From assembly GCA_016200045.1 (NCBI GenBank), contig JACQFN010000014.1, positions 1 to 53,432 of the forward strand: a stretch of DNA of 53,432 nt, written 5' to 3'. Below, in pieces: positions 33,209 through 42,775 of the stretch. Made by a program: the position numbers and the translations under genes. The DNA is from Nitrososphaerota archaeon. GTDB lineage: Archaea; Thermoproteota; Nitrososphaeria; Nitrososphaerales; Gagatemarchaeaceae. Positions within the stretch are counted from its first letter, which is position 1; every line of letters begins with the position of its first letter. The notes under the pieces are model-generated. The model was not told where the DNA came from and did not search any database. It worked only from the letters and a program-made list of their open reading frames with translations.

Positions 33209-33859
33209 ATGCTTTCCAGCCAGCAGTTATCCGAGCTTGTCAAGAAGGGCAAGGAACAGTCGAAGGAAAGGAAGTTCCCGCAGTCCGTAGAGCTGGTCCT
33301 GAAGCTCAAGGACCTGGACCCGAAGAAGACCGACCTCAACATCAACGAGATAGTCTACCTCCCCCATCCGACCTCTAAGCAGGCCAGGGTCTGCTACATC
33401 GGGACCGGTGACCTCGCGGTCAGGGCGAAGAACGCGAATGCCGACCTGGTGATCGACCCATCCCAGCTGGAAAACTACGGCGGGAGCAAGCGCGATGCGA
33501 AGAAGCTCGCGCGTTCGTACGACTTTTTCCTCGCCGAGACTGCGCTGATGCCGAGGATAGGCAAGGTCCTGGGCCAGGCGTTAGGACCCAAGGGGAAGAT
33601 CCCGACCCCGGTCCCCCCGAATGCTCCGATTGAGTCGCTGATTCAGAGGATGAGGACCGCCATCAGGGTCAGGAGCAGGAGCTCGCTCGGCGTGATGGCG
33701 AAGGTCGGAGACGCCCAGCTGACCGAGGCGCATTTGGCCGAGAACATACTGGTGGTCGTGCAATCGGTGACGAAGAAGCTGCCGAACGGGGACAAGAACG
33801 TGAAGACGATAATGGTGAAGACGACGATGGGGAAGCCGGCCAAGCAGGCGGTCGAGTAG
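33209..33859 (+). CDS. rpl1: Ribosomal protein L1
   Basis: A 216-residue protein. RKFPQSVELVLKLKDLDPKKTDLNINEIVYLPHP and the second-domain MPRIGKVLGQALGPKGKIPTPVP are the L1 pattern. L1 forms the mobile side stalk and in many archaea represses its own mRNA. The 112-base gap to rpl11 contains CCTTTTATG (about 33161), a likely TATA box. A strong GAGGAGG abuts the ATG. Confidence 0.95.
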   Translation: MLSSQQLSELVKKGKEQSKERKFPQSVELVLKLKDLDPKKTDLNINEIVYLPHPTSKQARVCYIGTGDLAVRAKNANADLVIDPSQLENYGGSKRDAKKLARSYDFFLAETALMPRIGKVLGQALGPKGKIPTPVPPNAPIESLIQRMRTAIRVRSRSSLGVMAKVGDAQLTEAHLAENILVVVQSVTKKLPNGDKNVKTIMVKTTMGKPAKQAVE

Positions 33860-33860
33860 G

Positions 33861-34733
33861 ATGAGCGAGACAGTCCAGGTCCACAAGCCCAACCCGAAGA
33901 AGGCGGAGACGGTCGACCACGTCTCGGAGCTGGCGAAGAAGTACCCGGTGCTCGCGGTGACGTCGCTTTCCAAGGTCAGGGCAACGCAGCTGATGGCGGT
34001 CCGGAAGGCCCTCAGGGGGCACGCAGAAGTCTTCGTGGTCAAGAACAAGCTCGCGACGCTGGGCCTCCAGAAGGCAGGGATCAAGAACTCCGAGCAGCTG
34101 CTTTCTCATCTAACAGGACAGAACGCCCTGATATTCTCCACATATGACCCGTTCAAGCTCTTCCTGACCCTTGACAAGAACAAGGTCTTCCTCCCGGCGA
34201 GGGCCGGGGACACGGCCCCCGAGGACATCGTGGTCCCGGCCGGGAACACAGGGCTCCCCGCCGGTCCGGTCCTGAGCGAGTTCAGAGAGGCCGGGATACC
34301 CACCAAGATCGAGTCTGGGAGCATCTGGGTCAACAAGGACTCGGTCGCCGCAAAGAAGGGGGCGACGATATCGCCGAAGCTCGCCAGCCTCTTCTCGAAG
34401 CTGAACATCAAGCCGATCAGGGCAGGACTGACGATCGCACTCGCCTACGAGAGCGGGCTCATTTACGCTGGGGACGTCGTGGCGATAGACCTCGAGAAGT
34501 ACAGGCAGAGCCTCCTGGACGCCTACTATTCATCCCGCGGCCTCGCCGTAGTGATAGGGTATGTGACGAAGGAGACTGCCCCGGAGCTAATCGGGAAGGC
34601 CTACCGGGAGGCAATCGCGCTTGCGATCGAGGCCGGCTTCATCACGCCGGAAAGCGCGCCAAGGATCCTGGCCCTCGCGGAGGCGGAAGCGGCCGCCCTG
34701 GAAGCGAAGGCGAGGGAAAAGGGACTCCAGTAA
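33861..34733 (+). CDS. rpl10: Ribosomal protein L10 (P0)
   Basis: A 290-residue protein starting one base after rpl1. KYPVLAVTSLSKVRATQLMAVRKALRGHAEVFVVKNKLATLGLQ is the N-terminal rRNA-binding region, with an archaeal insertion domain (AGDTAPEDIVVPAGNTGLPAGPVL) in the middle. The C-terminal helices that bind L12 dimers are present, but the acidic tail with the conserved GLxxLFG-type end is not visible; the protein ends AKAREKGLQ. Confidence 0.92.
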   Translation: MSETVQVHKPNPKKAETVDHVSELAKKYPVLAVTSLSKVRATQLMAVRKALRGHAEVFVVKNKLATLGLQKAGIKNSEQLLSHLTGQNALIFSTYDPFKLFLTLDKNKVFLPARAGDTAPEDIVVPAGNTGLPAGPVLSEFREAGIPTKIESGSIWVNKDSVAAKKGATISPKLASLFSKLNIKPIRAGLTIALAYESGLIYAGDVVAIDLEKYRQSLLDAYYSSRGLAVVIGYVTKETAPELIGKAYREAIALAIEAGFITPESAPRILALAEAEAAALEAKAREKGLQ

Positions 34734-34790
34734 ACCCCGACCAAGAGACTCCCAAAACCTATTATCGTTTCCGAAGCTAAGGACAGGTTC

Positions 34791-35414
34791 ATGGACGAGG
34801 ATGTCGCCCTCCGGCTGATCTCGGAGCACTTCGTGCAGGTGGGGCTGATTCTCGAGTCTGACCCGAAGCTCCCGAGCTTCGTCTCCGCGGTCGCCGGGGG
34901 CCCCGTCAAGGGTTCTTGGTGGGGGCACGCAGAGGGAGGGAGCATCTACAGGGTAATGGGCAGGTTCATGAAGCGGGAGGACGTCCTTGAAACGAAACTG
35001 GTCTCGGGAAAGGTGACTTTCCTCCACAGATACCTCTGGCCCCAGTTCTTGGCGGTCTCCCTTTCTGATGAGCCCTGGCAGACCGCCGGGCTTTCAAAGG
35101 ATGCCAAGGCGCTCCTTCTTGCATTGCGCCGAGAGGGGGCGTTGGAGACGATGGAGGCCCAGGAGAGCCTTGGGATTTCTGCGGGGAGTGCGGCTCGAGA
35201 ACTGGAGGGGAGGTTGTTGGCGCATTCGGAGCAGTATCATTCGGCAAAGGGGTTTCATACGAAGCGGCTTCAGACCTGGGACCGCTGGGCCAAGGAGAAA
35301 CGGATGATGGAGGAACTCCCGGATGCCGGTCAGGCGAAGTCGAAGTTCGAGGCCATAGTTCATCACCTTAACACGAAGCACGGCGGCTCGGGAAGGCTGC
35401 CTTGGGAGAGCTGA
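34791..35414 (+). CDS. Conserved hypothetical protein
   Basis: A 207-residue protein with an ATG start. PSFVSAVAGGPVKGSWWGHAEGGSIYRVM, LVSGKVTFLHRYLWPQFLAV and EPWQTAGLSKDAKALL match a family of conserved hypothetical proteins that I know mainly from bacteria. No activity has been assigned to my knowledge. It sits between rpl10 and the inverted rpl12, where archaea usually have no extra gene. Confidence 0.65.
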   Translation: MDEDVALRLISEHFVQVGLILESDPKLPSFVSAVAGGPVKGSWWGHAEGGSIYRVMGRFMKREDVLETKLVSGKVTFLHRYLWPQFLAVSLSDEPWQTAGLSKDAKALLLALRREGALETMEAQESLGISAGSAARELEGRLLAHSEQYHSAKGFHTKRLQTWDRWAKEKRMMEELPDAGQAKSKFEAIVHHLNTKHGGSGRLPWES

Positions 35415-35431
35415 GTTTGAAAGGATCGGGC

Positions 35432-35737
35432 CTAGCCGAAGAGCGAAGCGAGACCCTGTAGAGCCTCTTCTTCCTTCTTCTCATCTTCCTTTGGCTTCTC
35501 TTCCGCCTTCGGTGCCGCGCCTCCCGCAGGAGCAGAGGGTGCAGCCGGTGCCATCGCCATGGTGGCGGCGTTCTTCAGCGCCTCGTCGATGTTGACCTCG
35601 CTGAGAGCCGAGGCGAGGGCCTTGACCTTCACTTCGTCAGGTGAGACGCCCGTAGCCTTTACCACGCTGGTCAGGTTCTCTTCGTTGACTGGCTTCCCCA
35701 TCTTGTGGAGGAGGAGAGCCGCGTAGATGTACTCCAT
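35432..35737 (-). CDS. rpl12: Ribosomal protein L12 (P1)
   Basis: A 101-residue protein. [31 protein letters not shown] is the helical N-terminal dimer domain, followed by an Ala/Pro-rich hinge, an acidic [13 protein letters not shown] stretch and the C-terminal GLASLFG that binds elongation factors. It reads opposite to rpl10 and is separated from it by a hypothetical gene. A shared AT-rich element upstream may serve both it and alaS. Confidence 0.95.
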   Translation of the reverse strand: MEYIYAALLLHKMGKPVNEENLTSVVKATGVSPDEVKVKALASALSEVNIDEALKNAATMAMAPAAPSAPAGGAAPKAEEKPKEDEKKEEEALQGLASLFG

Positions 35738-35768
35738 CTGAATTCGCAGATTCCCGCGGGCCGTTCGG

Positions 35769-35777
35769 TATTTAAGA
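35769..35777. promoter_or_regulatory. TATA element between rpl12 and alaS, possibly used in both directions
   Basis: TATTTAAGA on the plus strand reads TCTTAAATA on the minus strand, so it can serve as a TATA box for rpl12 (about 36 bases to its ATG) and for alaS (about 67 bases to the TTG start). It is the only clear AT-rich site in the 102-base gap. Confidence 0.5.
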
Positions 35778-35839
35778 ATTCGACTGAGAAAGCTCGTCCC
35801 AAGTTTATCTACCGTGGAGGACGGACTTCACTCTCTCAA

Positions 35840-38563
35840 TTGAACGAAAAGAAGGAGGCGCTGAGGTCGAAGTTCTCCGCCGACTACAGAAGCTATTACC
35901 TAGTGGACCTGTTCAAGAGGGAAGGGTTCGTCAGGAAGAAGTGTTCAAACTGCGGCAGATTCTTCTGGACGCTTATCGAGGACAGGAAGGTCTGCGACGA
36001 CCAGACGTGTTCGTCGTACACTTTCATCGGCGACCCCCCCACCAGCAGGAAGTTCGACAAGATTCAGGCCTGGAAGGCGATAGAGAAGTTCTTCGTCAAG
36101 AACGGGCACTCCAGCGTCAAGAGGTATCCGGTCGTCAGCAGGTGGAGGCCAGACCTGTTCTTCACCGTCGCGTCTATCATCGACTTTCAGCGCGTGGAGG
36201 GCGGGAAGGTCGTGTTTCAGCTCCCGGCCAACCCCCTGGTCGTCCCGCAGATGTGCCTCAGGTTCAACGACATCCCAAACGTCGGCGTGAGCGGGAAGCA
36301 CAACACCTCCTACGTCATGGTGGGTCAGCACAGCATCGCGGACAGGAAGGGGTACTGGAAGGACAGATGCATCGACCTGGACTTCCAACTGATGACCAGG
36401 GATTTCGGGATCAAGAAGGAGGAGGTCACCTTCAACGAGGACGTCTGGGTCGGCTACGGGGCCTTCGGCTACTGCCTGGAGTTCTTCGTCAGAGGGGTGG
36501 AACTCGGCAACGCTGTGTTCACCGCCTTCGAGGGGGAGGTCGGGGACTACCGTGAAATGAAGGAGAAGGTGGTCGATATGGGGTCAGGGCTGAACAGGTG
36601 GTCCTGGCTTTCCCAGGGCACCCCGACATGCTACGACACCGAATGGGCGACGGTTCTCCGGAAGATGAATGAGACATGCAAGGTCGAGGTAGACAGGAAG
36701 CTGTTCCTGGGGTATTCGAAGCTGGCCGGGTCGATGAACGCGGATGAGTTCGGGTCACTCTCCAAACAGCGCGAGGTTATCGCGAAGAAGCTGAACGTCA
36801 GTGCGGGAGAACTGGAAAGGAAGTTGGCCCCCCAGGAGGCGCTTTACTCGATCGCCGACCACGCCCAGACTCTCCTGTTCGGGATAGCGGACGGGATGCT
36901 CCCCAGCAACTCGGGAGGCGGGTACAACCTGAGGATACTTTTCAGGAGGGCGATGAACTTTGTCAACCACTTCAAGTTCCCGCTGGAGATGGACGACGTC
37001 GTCGACTGGCACATCGACTACCTGAAGGCGATGTATCCCGAGCTCGCCGAGCACCGGGACGACGTGGCGAAGGTCCTCGGAATCGAAGCGGAGAGATACT
37101 CTTCTTCGTCCGAGAGGGTTTCAAAGATCGTATCCTCGATCTCCTCTGCCGTGAAGACCGTTTCGACCGATGATCTGATCCGCCTTTACGATTCGGACGG
37201 GGTCACCCCTGAGCAGCTGCAAGAGGCCGGAGCCGAAGTGACAATGCCCGAGGACTTCTACGCGAAGGTGCAGGCGAGGCACATCACGAAGAAGCTCGAC
37301 GAACCGAAGCCGAAGTTCGACGTGGGGAAGATTCCGGGAACCAAGCTGCTCTACTACGAGGACGACTCCGACTTCGAGTTCACGGCCAGGGTCCTGAAGG
37401 TCCTCCCGGGGAGTCTTGTGGTCCTGAACCGTACAGTATTCTACCCGCGGGGTGGGGGACAGGAGCCCGACCGGGGGACCATCGCGGGGGCCAAGGTCGT
37501 GGACGTCGAGAAGTATGGAGATGTGGTCATCCACAGGCTGGAGGGAAAGGCGCCGAAGGCTGGGACGACGGTCGGGTGCAGCGTCGATGCGCGCCGAAGG
37601 AGGAGGGTCACCCAGATTCACACCGCCACTCACATACTCAACGGGTCCTCTAGAGAAACGCTCGGACCCTGGGTCTGGCAGCACTCAGCGTTCAAGGAGG
37701 AAGACTACGGACGCATCGACATCACCCACTTCTCACACCTGACGGAGAAGGAGGTACAGCAGATCGAGGACAAGGCGAACGAGGTCGTCAGGAAGAACCT
37801 CCGGATCAAGAACACGTTCATGGCCAGGCAGGCTGCCGAGGAGAAGTACGGGTTCAGGTTGTATCAGGGCGGGGTCGTCCCGACGAGGCTGGTGAGAGTC
37901 GTAGACATCGGCGGATGGGACATCGAAGCCTGCGGAGGGACTCATACGGGGACGACCGGGGAAGTGGGACTGATCAAGATAACGAAGTCCGAGCGCATCC
38001 AGGACGGGGTCGAGAGGCTCACCTTCGTCGCCGGGGAGGCCGCCATTGAATACCTGCATTCGATGGAAGCGAGCCTTTCGGAGCTTTCCATGATCATGGG
38101 GACTCAGAGAGATAACCTCCCCAAGGTTGCCAGGACGACCCTCCAGGAGCTGGCGGACTCCAGGGCCCGCGAGAAGGCCTTGGGGCAGGCGATGGTCGAA
38201 AGCTCCGCGTCTGAGGTGGTTTCGAAGGCGAAGGTCAGAGGCCCGGCAAAACTATATGTTGCCACCCGTCCACCCTTCGGCGAGGATCAGATTATTGCTC
38301 AGGGCGAGAAGTCCGTCTCTGCAGAACCGTCTCTGATCTACGTCGCCCTGTTTTCAAGCGGGAAGTCCGCCCGTGTGGTCTGCTTCGTCGGCGAGTCAGC
38401 CAGGAAGGCCGGCCATTCGGCAGGGGAGATCGTGAAGAAGCTGGCGCCTCTGTTGGGCGGGTCAGGAGGAGGGTCTCCCTCGTTCGCTCAGGGCGGGGGC
38501 CCTCTTGTCGACAAGATCGGAGATGCTGCGGCGGTAGCTGACAGGATGGGCACCGAGAGCTGA
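35840..38563 (+). CDS. alaS: Alanyl-tRNA synthetase, archaeal type
   Basis: 907 residues from TTG 35840; the frame runs back to 35705 but would then overlap the rpl12 start and lie before the promoter. An N-terminal CSNCGRFFWT...CSSYTF zinc module typical of archaeal AlaRS precedes class II motifs (KRYPVVSRWRPDLFFTVASI; VFTAFEGEV). The editing domain has THTATHILNG-type HxxxH (QIHTATHILN) and CGGTHTG. It ends with a C-Ala domain. It charges tRNA-Ala and clears mischarged Ser/Gly. Confidence 0.95.
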   Translation: MNEKKEALRSKFSADYRSYYLVDLFKREGFVRKKCSNCGRFFWTLIEDRKVCDDQTCSSYTFIGDPPTSRKFDKIQAWKAIEKFFVKNGHSSVKRYPVVSRWRPDLFFTVASIIDFQRVEGGKVVFQLPANPLVVPQMCLRFNDIPNVGVSGKHNTSYVMVGQHSIADRKGYWKDRCIDLDFQLMTRDFGIKKEEVTFNEDVWVGYGAFGYCLEFFVRGVELGNAVFTAFEGEVGDYREMKEKVVDMGSGLNRWSWLSQGTPTCYDTEWATVLRKMNETCKVEVDRKLFLGYSKLAGSMNADEFGSLSKQREVIAKKLNVSAGELERKLAPQEALYSIADHAQTLLFGIADGMLPSNSGGGYNLRILFRRAMNFVNHFKFPLEMDDVVDWHIDYLKAMYPELAEHRDDVAKVLGIEAERYSSSSERVSKIVSSISSAVKTVSTDDLIRLYDSDGVTPEQLQEAGAEVTMPEDFYAKVQARHITKKLDEPKPKFDVGKIPGTKLLYYEDDSDFEFTARVLKVLPGSLVVLNRTVFYPRGGGQEPDRGTIAGAKVVDVEKYGDVVIHRLEGKAPKAGTTVGCSVDARRRRRVTQIHTATHILNGSSRETLGPWVWQHSAFKEEDYGRIDITHFSHLTEKEVQQIEDKANEVVRKNLRIKNTFMARQAAEEKYGFRLYQGGVVPTRLVRVVDIGGWDIEACGGTHTGTTGEVGLIKITKSERIQDGVERLTFVAGEAAIEYLHSMEASLSELSMIMGTQRDNLPKVARTTLQELADSRAREKALGQAMVESSASEVVSKAKVRGPAKLYVATRPPFGEDQIIAQGEKSVSAEPSLIYVALFSSGKSARVVCFVGESARKAGHSAGEIVKKLAPLLGGSGGGSPSFAQGGGPLVDKIGDAAAVADRMGTES

Positions 38564-38568
38564 GTCCG

Positions 38569-41394
38569 TTGCCTGACAGAGAGAAGTACTGGACGAAGGT
38601 CTGGGATGAGAAGCATGTGTTCGAGCCCGACCCCCTAACCGGGAAGAAGAAGATGTTCGTGACCGTACCGTATCCGTACATGAACGCACCGGTCCACGTA
38701 GGGACGGCTTTCACGGCCTCCCGGGTCGAATTCTACGCGCGGTTCCGGAGGATGCAGGGGTACAACGTCCTGTTCCCATGGGCGTGGCACTGGACCGGGC
38801 AGACGATCGTGGGGATGAGCCTGAGGCTCAAGAAAGGGGACGCGTCAGTCAGGCGCGCCTTCGTGGAGCTGGACGGGGTCCCGGAGAAGGAGGTCGCGAA
38901 ATTCGTCGACCCGGAGTACCTAGCGTCCTACTACACCAAGGTGAGCAGGCAGGTGCTGAAGGACACTGGGTTCTCAATCGACTGGAGGAGGGAGTTCAGG
39001 ACCATCGACCCGACCTACAAGAAGTTCGTCGAGTGGCAGTACCTGCGTCTGCGGGAGCTGGGGTACGTCGTCCAGGGGACGCACCCGGTGGTGTGGTGCC
39101 CGTACGACAGGAGCCCGACAGGGGACGCCGACCGGATGGAGGGGGTCGGGGTCTCTCCCGGGGAGTTCAACCTGATCAAGTTCCATCTGGGAGAATTCGC
39201 GTTGGTGGCCGCGACGCTCAGGCCCGAAACGATCTACGGCGCCACCAACCTCTGGGTGAACCCGGAGTCGGAATACGTGGAGGCTAGGGTCGACGGGGAG
39301 CTCTGGGTCGTCAGCGCCTCCGCCCTGACCAGGCTGACGGAGCAGAAGCACGAGGTGACCCCGGTCCGCTCGTTGAAGGGGTCGGAGCTTCTGGGAAGGT
39401 TCGCGATGGCGCCCCTGACAGGGAAGTCACTGCCGATACTCCCGGGGAGGTTCGTCGATGCCGAGCTGGCGACAGGGGTGGTTTACAGCGTTCCGGCGCA
39501 CGCGCCCTTCGACCTGATGGCCCTAAAGGATATCCAGGAAGGGAGGACACAGGCGGGGAGGCAGGTCAAGGAGCTGGCGGACGCGATCAGGCCGGTTCCC
39601 ATCCTGAGCCTGAAGGGTTACTCCGCAGTCCCGGCGGAGGACAGTCTGAGGAAGCACGGGGCCAAGGACTCCCTCGACTCAAGTTTGGAACGGGCTTCGG
39701 CCGAGCTGTACAGCGACGAGTTCCACAGGGGAGTCCTGACCGCTGCCTCCGGCCCTCTTGCTGGGCTGACCGTCGGCGAGGCCAAACAGAAGTCTGCGGA
39801 GCTGCTGGCGAAGACCGGGCGGCTGGCGAAGATGTGGGAGCTCACGGAGAAGGTCGTCTGCAGGTGCGGGACCAGGTGCTACGTCAAGATCCTGGAGAAC
39901 CAGTGGTTCCTCAACTACTCGAGCCCGCAGTGGAAGGCGAAGGCGAAGGAGGTCATCGAGAAGGCGGACGTCTTCCCTCCCGAGGCGAGGGAGTGGTTCT
40001 ACTCCACCATCGAGTGGCTCAAGGAATGGCCCTGCGCCAGGCGGTCAGGGATGGGGACCAAGGTCCCGTGGGACAAAGAGTGGATAGTTGAGACCCTCAG
40101 CGACTCGACCATCTACATGGCCTACTACACCCTGAGCAAGTTCGTCAACCAGGAGAAGGTGACCCCGGAGCAGCTGACCCCGGATGCGCTCGACTACGTC
40201 TTCTTCGGCAAGGGGAACCCGGCGAACATCTCGAAGGCGGTCAGGATGACGGAGAAGAGGCTGAGGGAGCTGAGGACTGAGTTCACCTACTGGTACCCGG
40301 TCGACATGCGGAACTCGGCGAAGGAGCTGATCCCCAACCACCTGACCTTCTTCGCGTTCCACCACGCCGCGCTATTCCCGGAGAAGCAGTGGCCGAGGGG
40401 GTTCGGGATCAACGGGATGATCCAGATTGAAGGGAAGAAGATGAGCAAGACCACGGGGAACTTCGTCACCTGGAAAGGGGCCCTCGAGAAGTACGGGGCC
40501 GACCCGTTCAGGCTGGCGCTGGCCCTGACGGCTGACGGGATGGACGACGCGGACTGGAGGGACCGGAACGCGGAGGACGCCAAGGTGAAGGTCGACTCGG
40601 TTATCCCGTTCGTGAAGAAGAGCCTGCGTTCGTCGGTGAAGAGGGAGAAGGATGTGCTGGATGACTGGCTCCTTTCCACGATGAACAGGAGGATCGCGCA
40701 GGTCACCCAGGCGATGCAGGAGATGAAGATACGGAGGGCCTCCGCGGCCGCCTTCTTGGACACGTGGAACGACATACGCTGGTACATCCACAGGAGCGGG
40801 AAGCCCAGGAGGCAGACCCTGGAGGCAGTCTTCGACGCGTGGGTCCGCATGGTTGCGCCGTTCACCCCGTTCATGGCAGAGGGCCTGAACCACGAGCTGA
40901 GAGGGAAGGGGCTGGTCTGTCAGGCGGACTGGCCTTCGCTGAGGGACTTCCCGCTGGACGAGGAGGCTGAGATGGCCGAGACCGCGGTGAACAGGGTGGT
41001 GGAGGACGCGCGGAACGTCCTGAAGGTGGTCAAGGGGTCGAAGAAGCGGCTAAACGTCTACGTCTGCTCGGACGGCTCCAGGGGATTTTTCGTCGACCTG
41101 GCCTCGGCGGACAGGCTCAAGATTGGCTCAGTCACCAAGAAACATGAAGCAAGCAAGGACAAGACGAATCGGACCTTCAAACTGATCTATGAGCTTGGCG
41201 ATGAGCTGGTGAAGAAATACATCACTGCGAGAAAGTTCGACGAGTACGGGACGCTCTCCGATGCGGCAAAGTTCATGGGGAAGGAGCTAGGGGTCGATGT
41301 GGTCGTCCAGAAGGACGGAGAGAAGGGGCTCCGCGACCCGTCGGGGAGGGCGAAGGGGGCCCTTCCGATGAAGCCTGCGCTTTACCTAGAGTGA
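38569..41394 (+). CDS. leuS: Leucyl-tRNA synthetase, archaeal/eukaryotic type
   Basis: 941 residues from a TTG start 5 bases after the alaS stop. Class I signatures are HVGTAFT (HIGH motif, about residue 42) and KMSKTTGNF (KMSKS, about 620). The CP1 editing domain (about 170-450) carries LRPETIYGATNLWVNP and YSVPAHAPFD. The C-terminal domain is of the archaeal type. It forms an operon with alaS. Confidence 0.95.
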   Translation: MPDREKYWTKVWDEKHVFEPDPLTGKKKMFVTVPYPYMNAPVHVGTAFTASRVEFYARFRRMQGYNVLFPWAWHWTGQTIVGMSLRLKKGDASVRRAFVELDGVPEKEVAKFVDPEYLASYYTKVSRQVLKDTGFSIDWRREFRTIDPTYKKFVEWQYLRLRELGYVVQGTHPVVWCPYDRSPTGDADRMEGVGVSPGEFNLIKFHLGEFALVAATLRPETIYGATNLWVNPESEYVEARVDGELWVVSASALTRLTEQKHEVTPVRSLKGSELLGRFAMAPLTGKSLPILPGRFVDAELATGVVYSVPAHAPFDLMALKDIQEGRTQAGRQVKELADAIRPVPILSLKGYSAVPAEDSLRKHGAKDSLDSSLERASAELYSDEFHRGVLTAASGPLAGLTVGEAKQKSAELLAKTGRLAKMWELTEKVVCRCGTRCYVKILENQWFLNYSSPQWKAKAKEVIEKADVFPPEAREWFYSTIEWLKEWPCARRSGMGTKVPWDKEWIVETLSDSTIYMAYYTLSKFVNQEKVTPEQLTPDALDYVFFGKGNPANISKAVRMTEKRLRELRTEFTYWYPVDMRNSAKELIPNHLTFFAFHHAALFPEKQWPRGFGINGMIQIEGKKMSKTTGNFVTWKGALEKYGADPFRLALALTADGMDDADWRDRNAEDAKVKVDSVIPFVKKSLRSSVKREKDVLDDWLLSTMNRRIAQVTQAMQEMKIRRASAAAFLDTWNDIRWYIHRSGKPRRQTLEAVFDAWVRMVAPFTPFMAEGLNHELRGKGLVCQADWPSLRDFPLDEEAEMAETAVNRVVEDARNVLKVVKGSKKRLNVYVCSDGSRGFFVDLASADRLKIGSVTKKHEASKDKTNRTFKLIYELGDELVKKYITARKFDEYGTLSDAAKFMGKELGVDVVVQKDGEKGLRDPSGRAKGALPMKPALYLE

Positions 41395-41444
41395 GAGACC
41401 AGCCCTGAGCGTTCAAATACGCCAGCCGAAAACGGCAAGAAGAG

Positions 41445-42344
41445 TTGGGTTCTACGGACAATGACCTTGCCGGGGTGGCGAGGGCCAGGATGTCTCACGA
41501 GTACACAGACTCTGTCCTTTACGAAAGGCTCGCCGCCACCGTCGACCAGGCCAGCCCGTTCGCCGAAGTCCTGAGGCACCTCTCTGAGACGGAACGCGGG
41601 CACTACGAGTTCTGGAAGAAGTACGTCCCGGACGAGCAGCCGAAGATGAACGGGACCAAGCTCTTCTGGGTGATGTTCCTCAGGCGGGTCCTCGGGCTCA
41701 CTTTCGCTTCGAGATACCTCGACAGGCACGAGGCCGACGTCGTGAAAGACTACAGGGCGATCCAGGGGGTCGTCCCGCGCGGAGATGTACCGAAGTTCGA
41801 GGAGATGGTCGCCGACGAGGAGCAGCACGAGAAGGAGTTCGCCAGCAAGATCGAAAGTTCAGCGATAACATACATCTCGTTCGTCGTGCTTGGACTGGCC
41901 GACGCGCTGGTGGAAATCACGGGAATACACGCAGGCTCCCTGGGGATCTACAACCGGACGGAATATGCAGGGCTTGCGGGGGTGATCGCCGGGGCCGCGG
42001 CGTCGCTGGCGATGGCATCGGCAGCATTTGCCCAGGCGAAGCAGGGTTTCAAGGGTTCGGCCCGGTTGTCTGCGCTGTACACCGGGGTTTCGTACTTCAT
42101 CACCGCGATAATCCTCGCGGCGCCGTACTTCCTTACTTCCAGCATGATCTATGCGCTCACAGCCTCGATGGTCCTCGCGTTCGTCATCCTCGCGGTTACG
42201 ACCTACTACAGCACGGTGATCTCGGCGAAGCCTTTCTTCAGAGACTTTGCGGAGATCCTGGCGATAATGCTGGCGGTGACCTTGGTCCTCTACGTGTTCG
42301 GGTACTTCGCCGGGGTCACGACCGGGATCAGATCAATAGGCTAG
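41445..42344 (+). CDS. Ferritin-like/VIT1 membrane iron or manganese transporter (MbfA-like)
   Basis: 299 residues from a TTG start. The N-terminal 140 residues are a rubrerythrin-type four-helix domain (YERLAATVDQAS, HLSETERGHYEFWKKY, VADEEQHEKEF) with the usual Glu and ExxH iron ligands. The C-terminal half holds five helices of the CCC1/VIT1 type (GLADALVEITGIHAGSLG, AAASLAMASAAF). Such fusions export iron or manganese sensed by the ferritin part. Confidence 0.85.
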   Translation: MGSTDNDLAGVARARMSHEYTDSVLYERLAATVDQASPFAEVLRHLSETERGHYEFWKKYVPDEQPKMNGTKLFWVMFLRRVLGLTFASRYLDRHEADVVKDYRAIQGVVPRGDVPKFEEMVADEEQHEKEFASKIESSAITYISFVVLGLADALVEITGIHAGSLGIYNRTEYAGLAGVIAGAAASLAMASAAFAQAKQGFKGSARLSALYTGVSYFITAIILAAPYFLTSSMIYALTASMVLAFVILAVTTYYSTVISAKPFFRDFAEILAIMLAVTLVLYVFGYFAGVTTGIRSIG

Positions 42345-42423
42345 CAGACGAGAACGAGCTCCTGGAAGGGTCAACCTTTCCGCGGGATAAGAAATAGGGG
42401 CGGAGGCCACGCGGCCTCCGATA

Positions 42424-42720
42424 TCAGTGAAGCGGGGTCGGAAACCCGTTGTCGGGGCACGAGCTGATCGGAGGGATGCCCTGCTTGTGGGCGAGGATCT
42501 CGTTGTCGAAACCGCCCGACGACAGGCCGCTGGCGATGGCGCCAACGAACCCGGGCGAGACTTTCGTGAACGAGCTGATGTCCTGTCCGAGGCAGTTGGG
42601 CGTCACCGGGGCTGATGCGAGCGAGACGTGCGGGACGCTCAGCACGAACAGCGAAGCGGATAGGGCGAGCAGCAGGAGTTTCCCTGCGTTCAGGCTCAGG
42701 ATTGTCTTCATACCTGACAT
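42424..42720 (-). CDS. Small secreted protein
   Basis: A 98-residue protein. A typical signal peptide (about residues 1-36: KTILSLNAGKLLLLALSASLFVLSVPHVSLASA) is followed by about 60 residues with two Cys that may form a disulfide bond (C43, about C88). The mature part has GFVGAIASGLSSGGFDNEILAHKQG. No family is recognised. It lies downstream of the cyclase gene on the same strand. Confidence 0.6.
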   Translation of the reverse strand: MSGMKTILSLNAGKLLLLALSASLFVLSVPHVSLASAPVTPNCLGQDISSFTKVSPGFVGAIASGLSSGGFDNEILAHKQGIPPISSCPDNGFPTPLH

Positions 42721-42775
42721 GACGGGTCTGACGGATAATAGAGGGACGGGAATTCGCCGCCCGCAAACTACATTT

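Noticed and set aside
31771-33345. A 524-codon frame on the minus strand
   Set aside because: Almost all of it is antisense to spt5 and rpl11. Only its last 78 codons look like a membrane protein.
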